Positions 27,266 through 36,634 are shown, numbered from the stretch's first letter. The stretch is DNA of 64,000 bases from Thermosulfurimonas sp. F29 (GCF_019688735.1 NZ_JAIFYA010000003.1:1-64000), one strand, 5' to 3'. Program-made: numbers and translations. Notes: generated by a model from the letters alone, not told the origin.

Positions 27266-27718
27266 CTATTCTTCGGTATTTTTCGTTCCTACCAGTTTAG
27301 GCGGCACATGAAACAATCGCAGTAACCTGGAGGCCCTGGGTTCCTCAAACTTCTTCGTCTCCGGAGGAATGTGGCAGTTCCAGCAATAGGGCTCCACCGC
27401 CGCAAACCTGTGACAGCGGTCACAGAACTTACTTTTATCGTGATGGCACTTCATACATCCGTTCTGCAGACTGATCCAAAAACGTTTCCCGTCCGAAGAG
27501 GTGTAAATCCGCATCCCCTCCCGAATAGCCTCGTTTCGCCACCGATTGAGAAGCTGCATGTGATGCGAGCGCATGTAAGCCTTGGACTCCACACAGCGCC
27601 CTTTGGGCAACTCCGGCTGAGGCGCCGCCACCGTCTTGGCGTGATTCCACCAGATGGGAAACGTCACGAACAGAACGAAGATAATAATCCCCGGAATCAC
27701 CTTGTCGCTGTTGTACAT
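27266..27718 (-). CDS. dsrJ: Triheme cytochrome c subunit DsrJ
   Basis: A 150-residue protein with an N-terminal membrane anchor (about 7-23, IPGIIIFVLFVTFPIWW) and three haem c motifs in the middle: CMKCH, CDRCH and CWNCH (about residues 84-115). This is the diagnostic DsrJ pattern. It takes part in electron transfer with DsrO and DsrP at the periplasmic face. It follows dsrK by one base. Confidence 0.95.
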   Translation of the reverse strand: MYNSDKVIPGIIIFVLFVTFPIWWNHAKTVAAPQPELPKGRCVESKAYMRSHHMQLLNRWRNEAIREGMRIYTSSDGKRFWISLQNGCMKCHHDKSKFCDRCHRFAAVEPYCWNCHIPPETKKFEEPRASRLLRLFHVPPKLVGTKNTEE

Positions 27719-27719
27719 T

Positions 27720-29336
27720 TTAGGCCTCCTCCTCGGCTCCTTTTAAGGGCTGAAAACGAAGGTCGGTGGTGCGTTTCTTTTCGCCCGGTATCACCAGGGC
27801 GTTACCCACCAGTTCGTGCACGCCGCCCACACTCACCGCCGGCACCCAGTATTTCATAAGGGGTGTGAGCGTAGCTCGATCAATGGCACAGATGCAGGCC
27901 AGATGATTGACCCCGTGTTTCTCGTGCACATATTCCACGGCGTTGGCCCGGGGGAAACCACCCCGCATCCGCATCTCCATGTATTCGTCGGTATTGAGAC
28001 CGGATCCGCTTCCGCAGCAGAAGGTCTTCTCCCGAATGGTGTTTTCGGGCATCTCGTAAAAGTTGTTGCAGACATGCCTGAGGATGAAACGAGGCTCCTC
28101 AAAGATACCCATGCCCCGGGAGGTGTTGCAGGAGTCGTGGAAGGTGACCACCAGGTGATCGTTCCGACTGGGATCGAGCTCAAGCTTTCCGTGAGCGATG
28201 AGGTCCGCGGTAAATTCACAGATGTGGACGATCTTGGTGCTTTTCGCGTGCTCAAAAACCGTACCGGTTATGGGAGATTTGGGCACCTCCAGGTTCTTCG
28301 GCGCAGGCCCGAGCATGGTGTCCTCGTACTGGTGCACCACCCGCCACATGTGCCCGCACTCACCGCCCAGAATCCACTTGACCTTCAGACGCTCCGCCTC
28401 GTGATAGATCTTGGCGTGAAGCTTCCGCATCATCTCGTGTGAAGTAAAAAATCCAAAGTTTCCACCCTCGGCCGCATAAGTACTCAGCGTCCAGTCCAGA
28501 CCGAGATAGTGAAAGAGAAGCACATAACCCATGAAGGTGTAGATTCCGGGGTCGGCAAAGAAGTCCGCCGAGGGGGTCACGAAGAGGATCTCCGCCCCCT
28601 TCTTATTGAGGGGCACCTCGGGACGAATGCCGGTTATCTCCTCGATGTCGTCCAGCAAAAATTCAATGTTTTCCTTGATGGTGTGCGGCTGAAGGCCGAT
28701 GTGGTTTCCGATCTCCGCGGAAAAGCGCACCGGCTTGAGAATCCAGTCGATGTTCACCCCGATCTCGTGCAGGATCTCCCGGGCCAGAATGGTGATCTCC
28801 GCCGTGTCGATCCCGTAGGGACAGAAGACCGAGCAACGGCGGCACTCCGTACACTGATAGTAGTAATAAAACCACTCCTTGATTACATCCTCGGTGAGCT
28901 TCCGGGCCCCGGCCAGCCGCCCGAAAAGCTTCCCGCTCCGGGTAAACTCCCCCTTGACCACCGAACGCATGAGCTCCGCCCGGAGAACCGGCATGTTCTT
29001 GGGATCTCCGGTCCCCAGGAAGAAGTGACACTTGTCCGCACAGGCACCGCAGCGCACGCAGATATCCATAAAAAGCTTGAAGGACCGGAATCGATTCATC
29101 CGATCCCGGATGGCGTTTAGCACGATCTCCTTCCAGTTCTCGGGAAGCTTCCAGTCCTCGTCGTGGGGCTGCCACTTGCGGGGATTGGGAAGCCCCAGGT
29201 CCTTCACCACCTCCGGTTCGCCGGCATAACAGTAGGTGCCCGGACGAAACTCCGGCTTGGTGTCCATCCAGTGTTTTTCCGGCATCCGATCGTAATTTAC
29301 TTCCTTCAAGAGCTCGTCTCTTTTAGGTAGCGCCAT
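27720..29336 (-). CDS. dsrK: Cytoplasmic iron-sulfur subunit DsrK (HdrD-like)
   Basis: A 538-residue protein of the heterodisulfide-reductase D type. Two [4Fe-4S] motifs near the N-terminal third are CVRCGACADKC and CTECRRCSVFC. Cysteine-rich CCG-type motifs near the C-terminus (HDSCNTSRG, FCCGSGSG, ACICAIDRA) form the special catalytic cluster site. DsrK with DsrM reduces the DsrC trisulfide in sulfate reducers, drawing electrons from menaquinol. No dsrC or dsrAB is in this window. Confidence 0.96.
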   Translation of the reverse strand: MALPKRDELLKEVNYDRMPEKHWMDTKPEFRPGTYCYAGEPEVVKDLGLPNPRKWQPHDEDWKLPENWKEIVLNAIRDRMNRFRSFKLFMDICVRCGACADKCHFFLGTGDPKNMPVLRAELMRSVVKGEFTRSGKLFGRLAGARKLTEDVIKEWFYYYYQCTECRRCSVFCPYGIDTAEITILAREILHEIGVNIDWILKPVRFSAEIGNHIGLQPHTIKENIEFLLDDIEEITGIRPEVPLNKKGAEILFVTPSADFFADPGIYTFMGYVLLFHYLGLDWTLSTYAAEGGNFGFFTSHEMMRKLHAKIYHEAERLKVKWILGGECGHMWRVVHQYEDTMLGPAPKNLEVPKSPITGTVFEHAKSTKIVHICEFTADLIAHGKLELDPSRNDHLVVTFHDSCNTSRGMGIFEEPRFILRHVCNNFYEMPENTIREKTFCCGSGSGLNTDEYMEMRMRGGFPRANAVEYVHEKHGVNHLACICAIDRATLTPLMKYWVPAVSVGGVHELVGNALVIPGEKKRTTDLRFQPLKGAEEEA

Positions 29337-29351
29337 GGTTCAACCCCTTCT

Positions 29352-30365
29352 TTAGGATTTCTTTTCGTAACAGTCCTCGTCTATGGGCTGCCCGGACTCC
29401 TCAAGCTTGTCCTTAAACTTCTCCTGCCACTCGCAGTAAGTCAGGAACTTAGGCGGAACACCCTCCCACCACGGATTGATGTGCCGCACCCGACGGTTGT
29501 CGTTGGGAAGGTTGCGGGTGGGGCTGAAAAAGACCCCCACCATGTGCACCAGCTTGCTGAAGGGGAAGTAGGCCACCAGCACGCTGATGAAGAAAAGGTG
29601 CACGAAGAAAATCAGACCTATCCCCTGCGGCACCTTGGGATGCAGGGTCACCAGCCCCATGGTGAGCTCCTTAACCGAAACGAGATCCACCCGGAGGAAG
29701 TACCGCATGAGCATTCCGGAAATCACCAGACCGAAGATGAGAAAGAGCGGAAAGTAATCCGAAGCGTGCGAAATGTAGTTCACCTTGGCGTCCACCAGGC
29801 GCCGGAGAAGAAGGAAGGTAAGACCGGCCAGAATGGCCACATCGGTCATGTAAAGATGAGGTAGCCCTATGTGAAAGAAACTATCCACCGCATCAAGGGT
29901 CTTAATAAAACCGGGCACCGGATAAGAAAAGAGCCGGAAGTGCCGAATTAGAATAATGAAGAAAGACCAGTGGAAAAGGATGGCCCCCAGCCAAAGCCAC
30001 TTACTGGAACCGTAGTAGAGTTTCCGGCCCCGAAGATCGGCCCGCAGATTCCGGAAAAGCGACCGGAAGGCCAGAACCTCCAGGGCCATGCGCAACACCA
30101 CCTCGAAGTTGTTGGCCGGACTCTCCAGACGGCTGTGCTTGATCCAGGGAAGACTCTTCTGCTGCCCGCAGGTGGTGGTGATCTTGAAAGGCACAGGAGA
30201 CTTGGCCCAGTTCACCATCCGGTAAACCAGACCGATGAGGAAGGTAAGAAAGGCTGCGTAGGGTACCACCACCCCGAAAAGGGTGTAGAGCTTTAATACA
30301 CCGACCCCCAACCAGACCAAAATAACCATCCCGATGACGGCCACCAATGCGGCTACCACATTCAT
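29352..30365 (-). CDS. dsrM: Membrane cytochrome b subunit DsrM
   Basis: A 337-residue protein with about six membrane helices of the NarI type and several membrane histidines (FHWSFFIILIRHFRLF, THLHPK-like loop ATLHP) that can bind two haem b groups. It oxidises or reduces menaquinone for DsrK. It is the first structural gene of dsrMKJOP, 12 bases after the RsbRD-like gene and 15 bases before dsrK. Confidence 0.95.
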   Translation of the reverse strand: MNVVAALVAVIGMVILVWLGVGVLKLYTLFGVVVPYAAFLTFLIGLVYRMVNWAKSPVPFKITTTCGQQKSLPWIKHSRLESPANNFEVVLRMALEVLAFRSLFRNLRADLRGRKLYYGSSKWLWLGAILFHWSFFIILIRHFRLFSYPVPGFIKTLDAVDSFFHIGLPHLYMTDVAILAGLTFLLLRRLVDAKVNYISHASDYFPLFLIFGLVISGMLMRYFLRVDLVSVKELTMGLVTLHPKVPQGIGLIFFVHLFFISVLVAYFPFSKLVHMVGVFFSPTRNLPNDNRRVRHINPWWEGVPPKFLTYCEWQEKFKDKLEESGQPIDEDCYEKKS

Positions 30366-30377
30366 AGATCCCGACCC

Positions 30378-30938
30378 CTAGTGAGTTTTTTCGTTATAAG
30401 AAGCCTCCGGCGGGAGGCTCCCCTCCCTCTCGTCATAAAGATAACCCGCCCTCTTGAGAAGAAGATAAAGCCGGCTCTTCCACTCCTGAAACTTTATCTC
30501 GTTGAGCCTTTCCCGGGCCTCCATGTATTGATTAAAAGCCCGAAGCATAAAAGCATCAATACGATCCTCTACCTCCAACAATGCCTCCGGACCATACTGG
30601 CGCAAAATCTCCTCCCCTACCACCTCCCGAACCGCTGACTTCAGAAAAAAGAGAAAAGCCAGCGCCTCCGACGGCCTGCGACTCTGAACCGCCTCGATCT
30701 TAATAATACGGTCCAGATAATAATCCACCCTCTCCCAGGAAAGATCTCCCGCCAGCTGATTTACCAGACCCTTTAGCCCCTCCTCCAGCCGATACCCGAG
30801 AGGATTCTCGAAACGATCGGTTTCCCTCTTCAAAAAGCGAACCGTCTCCCTCGGGAAAGTCTCATACACCTTTTCCCGCAACACCTTAAAGAGAGAACTC
30901 TCATGCGCCTTGAGGATACGGGCCGCTTTTAAGGTCAT
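30378..30938 (-). CDS. RsbRD N-terminal-like protein at the head of the dsr operon
   Basis: About 186 residues, all helical and without membrane segments. The layout (LKVLREKVYETFPRETVRFLKRETDRFENPLGYRLEEG) resembles the RsbRD/RsbR N-terminal globin-like domain, which is found just upstream of dsrM in many sulfate reducers. RsbR-type domains act as sensors in stressosomes; here no partner STAS or kinase domain is attached, so a sensing role for the dsr operon is inferred. The ATG at 30938 follows GGGGAAG; a TTG 39 bases upstream is better read as a -35 box. Confidence 0.65.
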   Translation of the reverse strand: MTLKAARILKAHESSLFKVLREKVYETFPRETVRFLKRETDRFENPLGYRLEEGLKGLVNQLAGDLSWERVDYYLDRIIKIEAVQSRRPSEALAFLFFLKSAVREVVGEEILRQYGPEALLEVEDRIDAFMLRAFNQYMEARERLNEIKFQEWKSRLYLLLKRAGYLYDEREGSLPPEASYNEKTH

Positions 30939-30947
30939 GGCTTCCCC

Positions 30948-30977
30948 TTTAAAAGCAAAAAGCCGGGAGTCTGTCAA
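30948..30977 (-). promoter_or_regulatory. Candidate promoter of the dsrMKJOP operon
   Basis: A perfect TTGACA at 30972-30977 (minus strand) is followed after 18 bases by TTTAAA. The predicted start of transcription is about three bases before the ATG of the RsbRD-like gene. The upstream region to 31064 is A/T-rich, which could act as an UP element. Confidence 0.5.
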
Positions 30978-31064
30978 GGGAGCTAAAAGACAGTAATTTC
31001 CAAAAAATCGAATTTTTGTCCAACTATTTGAAAAAATTCTATTTTTTTTGGAAAATTACACTTG

Positions 31065-32150
31065 CTAAAGTTTAAAAAGGTTTGAGAGGCGGCGGAAGGC
31101 GGAAAGGCGGTCCCGGTCGCCCACCCGGGTCCGCCGGAGGGTTTCCTCCAGAAAGGCCACCGTTTCGTCGTAGACCCTTCGGTCCACGGGAAAGGGATGG
31201 CCGTCTTTGCCTCCGTGGGCGAAGGCGTAGCGGGCCGGATCCTCCCGGGAGGCCTCCACATCGTAGAGGAGCTCGGACACCAGGGTGAGGGCCCGGAGGC
31301 TCCGGGGACCGAGCCCCCGGATGGCCAGAAGCTCGCGGAAGTCCCGCGGAGGCCTTTCGTAAGCGGCAAGCAGGACCTTTTCCAGACCCCGGGGGTGAAG
31401 ATCGGACTCCCGGAGATCGTGTCGGCCGGGGAGGGTCAGGGAGACCGCCCTCTTGATTTCGGCCAGGATCTTTTCCGGGGGCTCCCGGAGCATCTCGCAC
31501 AGGGCCTCCCGCACCGGGCGGCTCCTCCGGGCAGTGAGGTCGAGGACCACCTGCTCCCGCCGCAACGAGGCGATCCCCGTGTGGGGTTCCTCCACCGGAT
31601 CCCGGAGACTTCCCGAAAACCAGTGATAACGCCGGGCGTAGGAGGTGCTCTCGTTAAGTCCCTGTTGTATCACGGCCCACTCTCCGTCCACGGTGAAAAC
31701 GAAGGTGTGGTGGTAGAGCTGGTATCCGTCCTGAAGAGCGGTGTTGTCCACCTTGGCGGTGAGGCGGGAGATCTCGGGGAATTCCCTGAAGCTTTCCGGA
31801 AGCCCAACCCTTTCGGCCCAGGAAAGGATCTCCTGAGGGGTGCGCAGGCTGGCCCGGGCCTTTCCCCCGCAGACGAAAACCCCCGTTTCCCGGGCCAGGG
31901 GCTTCAGGGCCTCCTTTAGGGCACCGCACACCGTGGTGGTGAGACCGGAGGAGTGCCAGTCGAACCCGAGCACGCATCCGAAGGCCTGGAACCAGAAGGG
32001 ATCCGAGAGCCGCCGCAGGAGCTCGTTGCGCCCGAACTCCTCGAGAATGACCAGCACCAGGGCCCGGCTCAAACGCACCATCCGCTGAAAAAGCCAGCGG
32101 GGAGCCCTTCCCCCGTGAAGAGGGAGTTCGGCCACTCCGGTGCGTCTCAT
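31065..32150 (-). CDS. DUF763 family protein
   Basis: A 361-residue protein. Start and early sequence MRRTGVAELPLHGGRAPRWL are the DUF763 signature, together with CGGKARASLRTP and the histidine-rich region DGYQLYHHTFVF. The family is widespread in archaea and thermophilic bacteria and has no proven function; parts (helix-hairpin-helix-like LLAIRGLGPRSLRALTLVSELL) suggest nucleic-acid binding. I used the ATG at 32150, which overlaps the pyrF stop by four bases; a longer open frame upstream is only the shadow of pyrF. Confidence 0.85.
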   Translation of the reverse strand: MRRTGVAELPLHGGRAPRWLFQRMVRLSRALVLVILEEFGRNELLRRLSDPFWFQAFGCVLGFDWHSSGLTTTVCGALKEALKPLARETGVFVCGGKARASLRTPQEILSWAERVGLPESFREFPEISRLTAKVDNTALQDGYQLYHHTFVFTVDGEWAVIQQGLNESTSYARRYHWFSGSLRDPVEEPHTGIASLRREQVVLDLTARRSRPVREALCEMLREPPEKILAEIKRAVSLTLPGRHDLRESDLHPRGLEKVLLAAYERPPRDFRELLAIRGLGPRSLRALTLVSELLYDVEASREDPARYAFAHGGKDGHPFPVDRRVYDETVAFLEETLRRTRVGDRDRLSAFRRLSNLFKL

Positions 32151-32887
32151 CCCCCGTACCTTTCGGCAAAGGCCTCGGCCATCTCGGAAAGGATACGCTC
32201 GGCCACGCCCCGGGGATCCGGGGATTCCCGGATGGGACGGCCCACCACCAGGTAATCGGCCCCGGCGGAAATGGCCTCCCGTGGAGAGGCGATGCGCTTC
32301 TGGTCGTCGGCGAGGTGTTCGTCGAGCCAGTCCGGACGCACCCCGGGCACCACGGTAAGAAGGTGGGGATAGGCCTCCTTGACGCGGGCCACCTCCTTGG
32401 CCGAACAGACCACCCCGTGGACCCCGCAGCGGTAGGCCAGGCCGGCCAGACGCAGAGCCGCCTCTCCTATGTCCCGGGAGAGCTCGGGGGAATAGCCCAC
32501 CTCCATGAGATCGGCCCGGGAGAGGGAGGTGAGGATGGTGACGGCGAAAATCCTGAGCCCTCCCTCGGCGGCCCGGGCCGCTTCCCTTACCGCCCACCGC
32601 CCCGCCAGCATGTGCACGGTGAGCATGTCCGCCCCCAGCCGGGAGGCCGAGCGCACCGCCGCCGCCACCGTGGCCGGTATGTCGTTCAGCTTGAGATCCA
32701 GAAACACCTCCGCCCCGGCCTCTTCCCGGACCATCTCCACCGCCGCGGGCCCCTCGGCCACGAACAGCTCCAGCCCTACCTTGAAAACGCCCACCAGGCC
32801 CTTGAGCCTCCTCACCCAGCGCCGGGCCTCGGAAAGATCCGGCACATCCAGCGGAAAGACGAGCCTACTTACCACCCTTGCGTCCAC
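32147..32887 (-). CDS. pyrF: Orotidine 5'-phosphate decarboxylase
   Basis: A 246-residue TIM-barrel enzyme that makes UMP. The catalytic DxKxxD signature is seen in FLDLKLNDIPATV (about 63-75), and the phosphate site in VPGVRPD. The N-terminus overlaps the nrdR tail by 23 bases and starts with GTG; an internal GTG four codons on is possible. Genes nrdR upstream and DUF763 downstream are co-transcribed. Confidence 0.95.
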   Translation of the reverse strand: MDARVVSRLVFPLDVPDLSEARRWVRRLKGLVGVFKVGLELFVAEGPAAVEMVREEAGAEVFLDLKLNDIPATVAAAVRSASRLGADMLTVHMLAGRWAVREAARAAEGGLRIFAVTILTSLSRADLMEVGYSPELSRDIGEAALRLAGLAYRCGVHGVVCSAKEVARVKEAYPHLLTVVPGVRPDWLDEHLADDQKRIASPREAISAGADYLVVGRPIRESPDPRGVAERILSEMAEAFAERYGG

Positions 32888-33407
32888 GCCGACGCCTCCG
32901 CTTTATGATCTGATCCACCTCGTCCTCGACCCCGTCCTCCCCTCCACCCCGACGCTTTCTCTTTATCAGCTGGGCCACCTGTTCCACGAATTCGTTTACA
33001 TCCTGGAATTCCCGGTAAACCGAGGCGAACCGCACATAGGCCACCTCGTCCCATTCCCGGAGCTTATCCATGACCCGCTCCCCGATGTAGCTTGAGGGGA
33101 CCTCCCTCTCGCCGCTTTCAAAGAGTTCCCGTTCCAGAGCGCTCACGAAGTTCTCGATGGTCTCCTCGCTTACCGGGCGCTTGTGGCAGGCCTTACGGAT
33201 CCCGGCGAGCACCTTCTCGCGGGAAAAGGGTTCCCGACGGCCGTCCTTCTTGATCACCCGGGGCAGGGAAAGCTCCAGGCGCTCGTAGGTGGTAAAACGA
33301 AAACCGCAATTCGGACACTTCCGCCGACGGCGCACCACGAAACCCTCGCCCGTGGTGCGGGAATCCACCACCTTGGTGTCCTCTTTCTGGCAGGAGGGAC
33401 AGCGCAA
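32865..33407 (-). CDS. nrdR: Transcriptional repressor NrdR
   Basis: A 180-residue protein. Zinc ribbon CPSCQKEDTKVVDSRTT...CPNCGFRFTTYERLEL is followed by an ATP-cone domain (VIKKDGRREPFSREKVLAGI). NrdR represses ribonucleotide reductase genes according to ATP/dATP levels. A highly basic C-terminal tail (RRRRRGRKGGK type, about 165-180) extends beyond the usual 150 residues. It follows dnaJ by 11 bases. Confidence 0.95.
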   Translation of the reverse strand: MRCPSCQKEDTKVVDSRTTGEGFVVRRRRKCPNCGFRFTTYERLELSLPRVIKKDGRREPFSREKVLAGIRKACHKRPVSEETIENFVSALERELFESGEREVPSSYIGERVMDKLREWDEVAYVRFASVYREFQDVNEFVEQVAQLIKRKRRGGGEDGVEDEVDQIIKRRRRRGRKGGK

Positions 33408-33418
33408 GCTCCGACTCC

Positions 33419-34483
33419 CTAGCTCATCAGGGCCCGCAGTTCCTCGAACTTCTTCCGGGCCTCGGGGCTCAGCCGGGTGGGGACGGTGATCTGCACCTCC
33501 ACATAGAGATCACCCCGGGAGCCGTCCGGCCGGTAGAGTCCCTGGCCGCGCAGGCGAAACTTCTGACCGCTCTGCGTCCCGGGGGGAATCCGAAGCTTCA
33601 CCCTGCCCGTAAGGGTGGGCACGATCACCTCGCCACCCAGCACCGCCGTAAACAGGTCCACCGGATGTTTCAGGTAAAGATCATACCCTCTTCTTTCAAA
33701 ACGCGCATCCGGCCGCACCCGGATCTCCAGATAGAGATCCCCTGGAGGACCTCCGCGCTTGCCGGGGCGGCCCTTTCCCGGAATACGGATGCGGGTGCCG
33801 TCGTCGGCCCCCGGGGGGAGGGTAACCGAGACCCTCTCCCGGCGCACCACCGTGCCCCGTCCCCGACACTCCCTGCAGGGGCGGGTATAACGACGACCGA
33901 AACCGCCGCAGGAGGGACACACCTCGATGATGCGCACCGGCCCCCGGCGCATCTCCCGACGGCCGCGACCGCCACAGACCGAACACCTCTCCGCCGCGGA
34001 AAGGTCGTGGCCCTGACCGTGACAGGAGGGACAGGGCTCCTCAAAAGGGATCTCAAAGGTGAGGGGTTTGCCGGAAACCAGATCGGCCAGATCCACCTCC
34101 ACCCGATAAAGCACATCCGCCCCGGCTTCCGGGGCCTCCTCCCGCTCGTAGCCGAAAAGATCGGCAAAGAGGTCGGCAAAACTCCCGAAGGGATCGAAAC
34201 GCTCCATGAAGAGCCCGAAATCGTACGCGGATTCTCCCCCGGGAGTGGTGAAACGATAGGCCCGGGCCGCCTCGCGGAGACGGTCGTACTCGGCCCGTTT
34301 CTGGGGATCGGAAAGGATCTCGTAGGCCTCGTTGATCTCCTTGAAACGCTCGGCGGCTTCCTTATCCCCGGGATTGAGGTCGGGATGATACTTGCGGGCC
34401 AGACGACGATAGGCCCTCTTAATCTCCTCCTCGCTGGCGTCCGGGCTCACCCCCAGGATCTCGTAAAGATCCTTTTTAACCAT
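33419..34483 (-). CDS. dnaJ: Molecular chaperone DnaJ
   Basis: A 354-residue canonical DnaJ (type I). J domain with YHPDLN (about 5-68), short Gly/Phe-type linker, four zinc motifs [24 protein letters not shown] and CRECRGRG (about 140-210), and the C-terminal beta domains with [21 protein letters not shown]. It stimulates the ATPase of DnaK and binds unfolded proteins. It begins the dnaJ-nrdR-pyrF-DUF763 operon. Confidence 0.94.
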   Translation of the reverse strand: MVKKDLYEILGVSPDASEEEIKRAYRRLARKYHPDLNPGDKEAAERFKEINEAYEILSDPQKRAEYDRLREAARAYRFTTPGGESAYDFGLFMERFDPFGSFADLFADLFGYEREEAPEAGADVLYRVEVDLADLVSGKPLTFEIPFEEPCPSCHGQGHDLSAAERCSVCGGRGRREMRRGPVRIIEVCPSCGGFGRRYTRPCRECRGRGTVVRRERVSVTLPPGADDGTRIRIPGKGRPGKRGGPPGDLYLEIRVRPDARFERRGYDLYLKHPVDLFTAVLGGEVIVPTLTGRVKLRIPPGTQSGQKFRLRGQGLYRPDGSRGDLYVEVQITVPTRLSPEARKKFEELRALMS

Positions 34484-34554
34484 GATCGCTCACGCCCTTT
34501 TCCGGTAAAATGGGGTATAATTTTTCCGGTACTCCAACAGGGAAGATAAATCGC

Positions 34555-35790
34555 GTGATCGAATTTTCCAGCCCCGGGATTCGGGAGAGCGCGGAGACAG
34601 GCCGAAGGCTCGTCTTCACCGTAAGCGAGCTCACCGCCCGCATAAACGAACTTCTGGAGCGACACTTTCTCCTGGTTTGGGTGGAGGGCGAGATCTCCCA
34701 GCTCAAAAAGCACGATTCCGGGCATGTGTTCTTCTCCCTGAGGGACGGAAGGGCCCTTCTCAGGGTGGTGCTCTTTCGGGATCAGGCCCGGGAAATTCCC
34801 TTTCCCCTGCGGGAGGGCCTGCGAGTGCTTTGTTTCGGAAGGATCTCCGTCTATCCTCCCCGGGGGGAATATCGTCTCATCGCCAGGAGGGTGGAACCCC
34901 TCGGGGCGGGGGTTCTCCAGGCGGCCTTTGAGGCCCTCAAGGAAGAACTCCGTCGTTTGGGATATTTTGACCCGGAGCGCAAGCGTCCGCTCCCCTCCTT
35001 TCCGGAGAGGGTAGGGGTGGTAACCTCCCTTTCCGGGGCGGCGCTTCACGACTTCCTCCGGGTGGCCCTTTCCCGCTGGCCGGCCCAGATCCTCGTCCAT
35101 CCGGTTCGGGTCCAGGGGGAGGGGGCGGCCGAGGAGATCGCCGCGGCCATCCACCGTTTAAACGAAATCCCCGACCTGGATCTCATCGTGGTGACCCGGG
35201 GAGGTGGTTCCCTGGAGGATCTCTGGGCCTTTAACGAACGCATCGTGGCCGAGGCCGTCTACCGTTCGAGACTTCCGGTGGTCTCCGCGGTGGGACACGA
35301 GGTGGATTACACCATCTGTGACTTCGTGGCCGACCACCGGGCCCCCACCCCCACCGCCGCTGCGGCCCTCGTCTTTCCGGAAAGGGAAAGGCTGATCGAG
35401 GAGATCCGGCGAAGATACCGGAAACTCACCGAGACCATCCTCCGGCGCCTCGCTCACACCGAAAGGGAGCTTCACCACCTGCGCGGACGCCTTCGGGACC
35501 CGGGACGGGTGCTGGCCGAACGGAGCCGACATCTCCGGGAGCTTTCCCGGCGGCTTACCCGGAGCCTTCTCCACCTAGTAGCCACCAGGGAGACCGAACT
35601 TTCCTCCCTGGCGCGGCACCTGGAGGCGGTCTCCCCGCTTGCGGTGCTGGGAAGAGGCTACGGCCTGGTGCGCAGGGTTGCGGACCGGAGGATCGTGCGC
35701 CGGGCGGAAGAGGTTAGCCCCGGGGAAAGACTCGAAATCATTCTTTCCAGGGGTCGGATCCTCGCCAGGACGGAGGAGGTGGAACCGTGA
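34555..35790 (+). CDS. xseA: Exodeoxyribonuclease VII large subunit
   Basis: About 411 residues. N-terminal OB fold (FTVSELTARINELLERHFLLVWVEGEIS...HVFFSLRD), catalytic core (PERVGVVTSLSGAALHDFL, VTRGGGSLEDLWAFNE, VSAVGHEVDYTICDFVADHRAPTP) and a long helical region. With XseB it degrades single-stranded DNA. I chose GTG 34555 after CAGGGAAG; the ATG at 34510 lies upstream of a TATAAT box (34516-34521) that would be the promoter. It overlaps the peptidase gene by four bases. Confidence 0.88.
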   Translation: MIEFSSPGIRESAETGRRLVFTVSELTARINELLERHFLLVWVEGEISQLKKHDSGHVFFSLRDGRALLRVVLFRDQAREIPFPLREGLRVLCFGRISVYPPRGEYRLIARRVEPLGAGVLQAAFEALKEELRRLGYFDPERKRPLPSFPERVGVVTSLSGAALHDFLRVALSRWPAQILVHPVRVQGEGAAEEIAAAIHRLNEIPDLDLIVVTRGGGSLEDLWAFNERIVAEAVYRSRLPVVSAVGHEVDYTICDFVADHRAPTPTAAAALVFPERERLIEEIRRRYRKLTETILRRLAHTERELHHLRGRLRDPGRVLAERSRHLRELSRRLTRSLLHLVATRETELSSLARHLEAVSPLAVLGRGYGLVRRVADRRIVRRAEEVSPGERLEIILSRGRILARTEEVEP

Positions 35791-36623
35791 GAGGCCGGGC
35801 CGGAGGGCTCCTGATCTCGATCCTCCTTTTGCTGACGGTAAGGACGCCGGCAGACGCCCTGAAGGGCTATCCCGGAGAGGCCCTTCTCGTCCCGGCCCGG
35901 GCCGGAGAAACCCGGGCCCGTTTTCTGGGGCACGAGTTTTTCCGGGTGATTCTGGCCGGAAGACCCTACTTTCCGGTGGCGGTTCCGCTTTCGGCCCGAC
36001 CCGGAACCTTTACCCTCGAAATCGAAGGGCGCCGGAGTCGCCGCCTGACCCTGCGTATCCTCCCCAAAACCTACCCGGTGGAACGCCTGACCCTCCCCCG
36101 ACGCATGGTGACCTTTCCGCCGGAGATCCTGGCCCGGGTACGCCGGGAGCTGGCCCTCCTCCGCGGGACGCTTGCGGTCAACCGGGGCGGGATCTGCCGA
36201 TGGAAGGAACCCTTCGAGCTTCCCGTGCGGGGCCGGGTGAGCAGCCCCTTCGGACTGCGCCGGATCCTGAACGGCGAACCCCGCAGCCCTCACGGAGGAG
36301 TGGACTTCGCCGTGCCCGCGGGCACCCCGGTACGGTCCGCTCAGGAGGGCCGGGTGGTCCTCACCGGGGAATTCTACCTCCCGGGACGGGTGGTCATTCT
36401 GGATCACGGCTGCGGGGTGTATACTTATTACGCGCACCTTTCCCGTATTCTGGTGAGAAGGGGAGAGGCGGTGAGAAGGGGAGAAGTCATAGGCCTTTCC
36501 GGGGCAAGCGGTCGGGCCACCGGCCCTCACCTTCACTTCGGTCTCTACCTTTCCGGGGTAAAGGTGGATCCGGTCTCGTTTGTTAAGCTCATTCAATACC
36601 TCACCGGGGAGGAGAAGAGGTGA
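35787..36623 (+). CDS. M23 (LytM-type) peptidase, probable peptidoglycan hydrolase
   Basis: A 278-residue secreted protein. A signal peptide spans about residues 1-24. An N-terminal beta domain (PVAVPLSARPGTFTLEIEG) is followed by the M23 zinc peptidase domain: HGGVDFAVPAGTPV, YYAHLSRI and GPHLHFGLYLSG hold the zinc and catalytic His/Asp residues. It should cut or regulate peptidoglycan. Its stop marks the left edge of the TumE islet, which starts immediately after. Confidence 0.93.
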   Translation: MRGRAGGLLISILLLLTVRTPADALKGYPGEALLVPARAGETRARFLGHEFFRVILAGRPYFPVAVPLSARPGTFTLEIEGRRSRRLTLRILPKTYPVERLTLPRRMVTFPPEILARVRRELALLRGTLAVNRGGICRWKEPFELPVRGRVSSPFGLRRILNGEPRSPHGGVDFAVPAGTPVRSAQEGRVVLTGEFYLPGRVVILDHGCGVYTYYAHLSRILVRRGEAVRRGEVIGLSGASGRATGPHLHFGLYLSGVKVDPVSFVKLIQYLTGEEKR

Positions 36624-36634
36624 GCGCGAGAGTA

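Noticed and set aside
30975-30977. TTG as start of the RsbRD-like gene
   Set aside because: It is part of a perfect TTGACA -35 box; the ATG at 30938 has a ribosome site.
32151-32597. 149-residue extension of the DUF763 frame
   Set aside because: It runs across pyrF in another frame and has shadow composition; the family start is the ATG at 32150.
34510-34554. ATG 34510 as xseA start
   Set aside because: A TATAAT box lies six bases after the ATG, so transcription probably begins downstream of it; GTG 34555 follows a ribosome-like site.
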